From: Nocardiopsis ganjiahuensis DSM 45031
Lineage (GTDB): Bacteria > Actinomycetota > Actinomycetes > Streptosporangiales > Streptosporangiaceae
Reading direction: 5' to 3'
NCBI RefSeq assembly: GCF_000341085.1
Contig: NZ_ANBA01000021.1
Location: forward strand, 42,234 to 106,233
Length of the DNA stretch: 64,000 nt
Under the pieces are notes generated by a model that saw nothing but the letters and a program-made list of their open reading frames with translations, ran no database searches and was not told where the DNA came from. This document shows, in pieces, positions 59,947 to 64,000 of the stretch. Each line of letters starts with the position of its first letter. The first letter of the stretch is position 1. Both the position numbers and the translations under genes were made by a program.

Positions 59947-61046
59947 GAGTCGAAGTCCACGGTGACGGCGTCGGTCAGGGGCAGCGCCTGGCAGGCCAGG
60001 GCGTACCCGGCCTCGACCTCGGCGGGGGTGAGCGCGTAGTTGCGGCGCATCCTCACCTCACCGCCGCACACCTTGACCCGGCAGGTGCCGCACACGCCGC
60101 CCTTGCAGGCGAAGGGCAGGTCGGGGCGGTAGCGCTGGGCGGAGTCCAGGACCGGCACGCCCTGGGGCAGGGTCAACGTGGTGGTGCGGCCGTCCAGGAC
60201 GACGGTGACCTCGCTGGCCGGACCCTCGACCCCGGGCTCCTCGTGGCGGGCCTGGGGCGGGGGCTCGGCGCCCTCGACGAAGAACAGCTCCTGGTGGATG
60301 CGCTCGCCCTCCACACCGTGCCGGGCGAGGACCTCCTGGGCGTCGGTGACCATCCCGTAGGGGCCGCACAGCCACCAGTGGTCGACCGCGTCGGCGGCGA
60401 CGATCGTGGACAGCAGCGCGTCCAGCTTCGCGCCGTCCAGGCGGCCGCTGAGGAGTTCGGACTCGCGGGGCTCGCGGGAGAGCACGTGGACGAGTTCGAG
60501 CCGGGAGCCGAAGGCGTCCTTGAGGTCGGCGAGCTCGTCGGCGAACATCACGGTGTCGCTGCGGCGGTTGCCGTAGAGCAGCGTGACGCGGGAGTCGGTG
60601 CGGCGCAGCAGCGACGAGGCCATGGACAGCATCGGCGTGATGCCCGAACCCGCGGCGATCAGCACGTGTCGGGCGGCAGTGCTGAGGTCGGGGCTGAACC
60701 GTCCGGTGGGCGGGCCCACCTCGATCTCGTCGCCCGGCTCGACCTCGCGGACCAGCCAGCTGGAGAACAGGCCTCCGGCGACCAGGCGCACGCCCACACG
60801 GGGCGCCTCGCCCACGGCCGCGCAGATGGAGTAGCTGCGCCGCTCCTCCGCGCCGTCGACCTCCCGGCGCAGGGTCAGGGACTGCCCCGGGGCGAAGGCG
60901 AACTCCTCGGCCAGGTGGTCGGGCACGTCGAAGGTGACGGCGACGGCGTCGTCGCACAGGCGCTCGACGGCGGCCACGCGCAGCCGGTGGAACGCGGCGC
61001 GGCCGCGGACCGGGGCGCCGTCGGTCTCGGTGACGGGTGTGGTCAC
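59943..61046 (-). CDS. paaE: Phenylacetyl-CoA epoxidase reductase subunit
   Basis: A 367-residue reductase. The FAD/NAD module has 'RRSYSICA' and 'VLIAAGSGITPMLSMASSLL', and the C-terminal plant-type ferredoxin has 'CKGGVCGTCRVKVC' plus a later Cys in 'ALACQALP'. It passes electrons from NADPH to the di-iron PaaA subunit. GTG 61046 lies 2 bases after the paaD stop. Confidence 0.95.
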   Translation of the reverse strand: MTTPVTETDGAPVRGRAAFHRLRVAAVERLCDDAVAVTFDVPDHLAEEFAFAPGQSLTLRREVDGAEERRSYSICAAVGEAPRVGVRLVAGGLFSSWLVREVEPGDEIEVGPPTGRFSPDLSTAARHVLIAAGSGITPMLSMASSLLRRTDSRVTLLYGNRRSDTVMFADELADLKDAFGSRLELVHVLSREPRESELLSGRLDGAKLDALLSTIVAADAVDHWWLCGPYGMVTDAQEVLARHGVEGERIHQELFFVEGAEPPPQARHEEPGVEGPASEVTVVLDGRTTTLTLPQGVPVLDSAQRYRPDLPFACKGGVCGTCRVKVCGGEVRMRRNYALTPAEVEAGYALACQALPLTDAVTVDFDS

Positions 61047-61048
61047 GG

Positions 61049-61594
61049 TCAGATCTCCTTGACGTGCTCGAACGGTTCGAGGCAGGTCCGGCAGCGGTGG
61101 AGCGACTTGCAGGAGGTCGCGCCGAACCGGGACAGTTCCTCGGTGTCGGCCGCGCCGCACAGCGGGCAGCGCGGGACGGTACGGGTGGGCATGAGGGTGA
61201 GCGGGATGGGGCCCGCCGGGCGCCTGGGCGCCCCTCCGGGAGGGGAGATGCCGTGCTCGGTGAGCTTGCGCCGGCCCTCGTCGGTGATCCAGTCGGTGGT
61301 CCAGGCCGGGGAGAGCGCGGTACGCACCTCCACGTGCTCGAACCCGGCGGCGCGCGCGGCGCGGTCCACGTCCACGCGCATCTCGGCCAGGGCGGGGCAG
61401 CCGGAGTAGGTGGGGGTGATCCACACCGCGGCGGTGCCGTCCGCCTCGACCGCGACCTCGCGCAGGATGCCGAGGTCGGCGAGGGTGAGCATGGGCAGCT
61501 CGGGGTCGGTGACCGCGGCGGCCGCGGCCCACAGTTTCCGCTCGGCCCCGGTGCTCTGGTCCGTGTCCGTGCCGGCGCCGGTCGTGGTTACCAT
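61049..61594 (-). CDS. paaD: Phenylacetyl-CoA epoxidase maturation subunit
   Basis: A 181-residue protein with the MIP18/DUF59 domain 'VTDPELPMLTLADLGILREV' and 'VWITPTYSGCPALAEMRVDV', then the PaaD-specific zinc motif 'PRCPLCGAADTEELSRFGAT' and 'CKSLHRCRTCLEPFEHVK'. It is thought to help assemble the iron or iron-sulfur centres. Overlaps paaC by 7 bases. Confidence 0.94.
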   Translation of the reverse strand: MVTTTGAGTDTDQSTGAERKLWAAAAAVTDPELPMLTLADLGILREVAVEADGTAAVWITPTYSGCPALAEMRVDVDRAARAAGFEHVEVRTALSPAWTTDWITDEGRRKLTEHGISPPGGAPRRPAGPIPLTLMPTRTVPRCPLCGAADTEELSRFGATSCKSLHRCRTCLEPFEHVKEI

Positions 61595-62466
61595 GTCGCC
61601 TCCGGGTGCTCCCGGGCCACGCGCTGGAGCTCCTCCAGCAGCGGGGCGAGTTCACCGGTGTGCCTGCCGTCGCGTCCGGCGACCGCGCCTTCGGGGAAGG
61701 GCGCGGGTGCGGGCAGGGTGGCGGCGGTCAGCACCTGGTCGAGGACCCCGTGGACCTCCTCGCGCACCGAGGCCGGGTCCACGCCCACGCCCTGGGCGGC
61801 CAGGGAGACCTCCACGGGGTGGGTGGCGAAGAGCTCGCCGGTGTGGGGCCACACGTCGGCGACGGCCGCGCGCATGCGCTCGTTGGAGTAGGGGGTTCCG
61901 TCGCCGAGGCGCAGGGACCAGGACACGGCGTACTCGCGGTGGTAGGCCAGTTCGTTGACGGCCTTGGCCGCGATGGCGGACAGCACGGGGTCCGTGCTGT
62001 CGGCCAGGCGGGTGAAGACGGCCAGGCGCCAGCTGGAGAGCACGAGCAGCGTGGCGACCGCGCGGGCGAAGTCGCCGCGCGGGACCTCGGTCAGGTGCAC
62101 GTTGCGGAACTCCGCTGCGGACCGGTGGTAGGCGAAGGCGTCCTCGTCGCGGCCGGTGCCGTCGGCCTGTCCGGCGCGGGCCAGCAGGAGCCGGGCCTGG
62201 CCGAGCAGGTCCAGCGCGATGTTGGCCAGGGCCACCTCCTCCTCCAGCTCGGGGGCGTCGGTCACCCACTGGACGAGGCGCTGGGACTGGACGAGGGCGT
62301 CGTCGCCGAGCATCTGGCAGTAGGCCGCCAGGTCCGCGCCGTCCACCCCCGCGGGAAGGGTGGTGTCCACGCCCGCGAGCGCCTCGGTGAAGCCGGTGCC
62401 GAAGGCCCAACGGGCGTCGCCGTCGTGCTCCTCGGTCAGACCGGTGAAAATGTTCTCGCCACTCAT
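61588..62466 (-). CDS. paaC: Phenylacetyl-CoA epoxidase structural subunit
   Basis: A 292-residue ferritin-like protein lacking the full set of iron ligands. Motifs 'YCQMLGDDALVQSQRLVQWV', 'LANIALDLLGQARLLLARAG' and 'AVNELAYHREYAVSWSLRLG' are typical of PaaC, which pairs with PaaA. ATG 62466 is the first start with family similarity. Confidence 0.94.
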   Translation of the reverse strand: MSGENIFTGLTEEHDGDARWAFGTGFTEALAGVDTTLPAGVDGADLAAYCQMLGDDALVQSQRLVQWVTDAPELEEEVALANIALDLLGQARLLLARAGQADGTGRDEDAFAYHRSAAEFRNVHLTEVPRGDFARAVATLLVLSSWRLAVFTRLADSTDPVLSAIAAKAVNELAYHREYAVSWSLRLGDGTPYSNERMRAAVADVWPHTGELFATHPVEVSLAAQGVGVDPASVREEVHGVLDQVLTAATLPAPAPFPEGAVAGRDGRHTGELAPLLEELQRVAREHPEATW

Positions 62467-62536
62467 GCTTGTTCCTTGAAGACTCGTGCCGGCCTCTGCC
62501 CCGGGACCCGTTCGTTCCCCGGGCCCCCGTCCACCC

Positions 62537-62848
62537 CTAGATGTGGGGGACGTCCTCGGGGATGGGGTAGAAGGTCGGGTGGCGGTAGACCTTGTCACCG
62601 CTGGGCTCGAAGAAGGGGTCCTTCTCGTCGGGGCTGGACGCGGTGATGTCGTCGGCGAGCACGACCCAGATGCTCACACCCTCGTTGCGGCGGGTGTAAA
62701 GGTTGCGGGCGTTGTGCAGCGCCATGGTCTCGTCGGGCGCGTGGAGCGAACCGACGTGCACGTGGTTCAGGCCCCGCTTGCCGCGGACGAAGACCTCGTA
62801 GAGGGGCCACTCGGGGCGGGCCGGGGTCGCGTTGTCGTTCGTGCTCAT
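62537..62848 (-). CDS. paaB: Phenylacetyl-CoA epoxidase subunit B
   Basis: A 103-residue protein, 'WPLYEVFVRGKRGLNHVHVG', 'SLHAPDETMALHNARNLYTR' and 'SIWVVLADDITASSP' as in PaaB. Its ATG overlaps the paaA stop (ATGA). 70 bases separate it from paaC. Confidence 0.95.
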   Translation of the reverse strand: MSTNDNATPARPEWPLYEVFVRGKRGLNHVHVGSLHAPDETMALHNARNLYTRRNEGVSIWVVLADDITASSPDEKDPFFEPSGDKVYRHPTFYPIPEDVPHI

Positions 62849-63825
62849 ACCGCGACCTCCTGGGCGCTCTTGTCCTGCTGCTTCCTGGCGTAGGCGGTGG
62901 CGGCCTCGCGGACCCACGCGCCCTTCTCGTGGGCGGCGCGCCTGCGGGTGACACGCTCGGCGTTCTTGGGGCCGTTGCCGGTGATGACCTGCTTGAGCTC
63001 GTTCCAGTCGGGCTCGCCGAAGTCGTACTGGCCGCGCTCCTCGTTCCAGGCCAGTTCGGGGTCGGGCAGGGTGACGCCCAGCTTCTCCGCCTGGGGGACG
63101 GTCATGTCGACGAACTTCTGGCGCAGGTCGTCGTTGGTGTCGATCTTGATGCCCCAGGTCATGGACTGCTGGGTGTTGGGCGACTCGGCGTCGGGCGGGC
63201 CGAACATCATCAGGGACGGCCACCACCAGCGGTCGACGGCGTCCTGGACCATCCTGCGCTGGCCCTCGGTGCCCTCCATCATGCGCATGAGCAGTTCGTA
63301 GCCCTGCCGCTGGTGGAAGGACTCCTCCTTGCAGATGCGCACCATGGCGCGGGCGTAGGGGCCGAAGGAGGTGCGGCACAGCGGGACCTGGTTGCAGATC
63401 GCGGCGCCGTCGACCAGCCAGCCGATGACGCCGACGTCGGCGTAGCTCAGCGAGGGGTAGTTGAAGATCGAGGAGTACTTCTGGCGGCCCTCGATCAGCC
63501 GCTCGGTGAGGTCGCCCCGGTCCACGCCGAGGGTCTCGGCGGCCGCGTACAGGTACAGGCCGTGCCCGGCCTCGTCCTGGACCTTGGCCAGGAGGATGGC
63601 CTTGCGGCGCAGGCTGGGCGCGGTCGCGATCCAGTCGCCCTCGGGCTGCATGCCGATGATCTCCGAGTGCGCGTGCTGGGAGATCTGGCGGATGAGGGTC
63701 CTGCGGTAGGCCTTGGGCATCCAGTCGCGCGGCTCGATGCGCTGGTTGGCGGCGATCCGGGCGTCGAAGTCCGCCTGGAGAGCCTCGTCGGCGCCGGGGG
63801 GCGCTTCCTGGGCCGTGGTCGGCAT
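62845..63825 (-). CDS. paaA: Phenylacetyl-CoA epoxidase catalytic subunit
   Basis: A 326-residue di-iron oxygenase that epoxidises the aromatic ring of phenylacetyl-CoA. Ligand motifs of the ferritin-like core appear in 'AKVQDEAGHGLYLYAAAETL' (E..H) and 'MVRICKEESFHQRQGYELLM' (EExxH). ATG 63825 is used because GGGGAAAG lies 6 bases upstream; an ATG six codons earlier is less likely. First gene of the operon, 20 bases from a PaaR-type palindrome. Confidence 0.95.
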   Translation of the reverse strand: MPTTAQEAPPGADEALQADFDARIAANQRIEPRDWMPKAYRRTLIRQISQHAHSEIIGMQPEGDWIATAPSLRRKAILLAKVQDEAGHGLYLYAAAETLGVDRGDLTERLIEGRQKYSSIFNYPSLSYADVGVIGWLVDGAAICNQVPLCRTSFGPYARAMVRICKEESFHQRQGYELLMRMMEGTEGQRRMVQDAVDRWWWPSLMMFGPPDAESPNTQQSMTWGIKIDTNDDLRQKFVDMTVPQAEKLGVTLPDPELAWNEERGQYDFGEPDWNELKQVITGNGPKNAERVTRRRAAHEKGAWVREAATAYARKQQDKSAQEVAV

Positions 63826-63844
63826 TGATCTTTCCCCATTCATA

Positions 63845-63858
63845 ACCGAACGTTCGGT
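63845..63858. promoter_or_regulatory. PaaR-type (TetR) operator
   Basis: ACCGAACGTTCGGT is a perfect 14-bp palindrome, flanked by CAT and CAGT. The reported actinobacterial PaaR site has the form ACCGnnCGnnCGGT within ACTn...nAGT, and this site fits. It lies between the paaA start and the left edge of its promoter, so binding should repress until phenylacetyl-CoA accumulates. No paaR gene is in the window. Confidence 0.75.
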
Positions 63859-64000
63859 CAGTAATTAGTATCCCCGGATCCGGGCGCCCGACGCAAGTCC
63901 CCGGGCGCCCGAATCCGAGCAGGTCACCGAGTCGGCGCCGAGACGGTCCCGATGAGGGCCGCCGGGGTGCCGACCGGAAGCCGGCTTGTGGCGGGCCGCC

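Overview
The window is high-GC actinobacterial chromosome. Dense codon use with G/C in third positions, GTG and TTG starts, LacI-rich sugar loci and an XRE-DUF5753/DUF397 pair all fit a Nocardiopsis-like Streptosporangiales genome; the genus is inference. Most genes sit in tightly coupled operons with ATGA/GTGA overlaps.

Region by region. (1) 1-2548: end of a sugar ABC importer (permease tail, binding lipoprotein) and its LacI regulator. (2) About 2569-10041: a patchy accessory stretch. It starts at a tRNA-like 3' end with a terminator and ends at a weaker tRNA-like motif with a long terminator. It holds an RsbW-type ATPase divergent from XRE-DUF5753/DUF397, several broken IS5-type transposases, a TPR-regulator stump beside a Nudix gene, an A+T-rich orphan membrane protein and a CPCC protein. 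(3) 10.1-19.7 kb: a RiPP natural-product region. A standalone YcaO enzyme is translationally coupled to a 31-codon acidic peptide. A separate 27-residue peptide ends in Pro-Tyr-Ile-Tyr-Tyr and is followed by a cytochrome P450, which is the hallmark of cittilin biosynthesis. Two methyltransferases, a DHA2-type exporter and LuxR and LysR regulators surround them. (4) 19.9-59.2 kb: a plant-polysaccharide catabolic island. It has GH5, GH42, GH127, a clan GH-A enzyme with CBM-like domains and a PL11 rhamnogalacturonan lyase. It also has two further sugar importers, one of them an L-rhamnose type, and a complete rhamnose pathway (mutarotase, isomerase, kinase, aldolase/dehydrogenase fusion). Four LacI regulators and a DeoR/LacI hybrid are spread through it. 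The enzyme set fits breakdown of rhamnogalacturonan-I with galactan and arabinan side chains, with internal import and catabolism of rhamnose, galactose and arabinose. (5) 59.5-63.9 kb: the paaABCDE-paaI phenylacetyl-CoA epoxidase operon under a PaaR-type palindrome.

The most interesting part is 11.6-19.7 kb. The cittilin-type precursor/P450 pair is recognisable from its exact core sequence. The neighbouring YcaO/peptide pair lacks the usual azoline partner proteins and may make an undescribed product.
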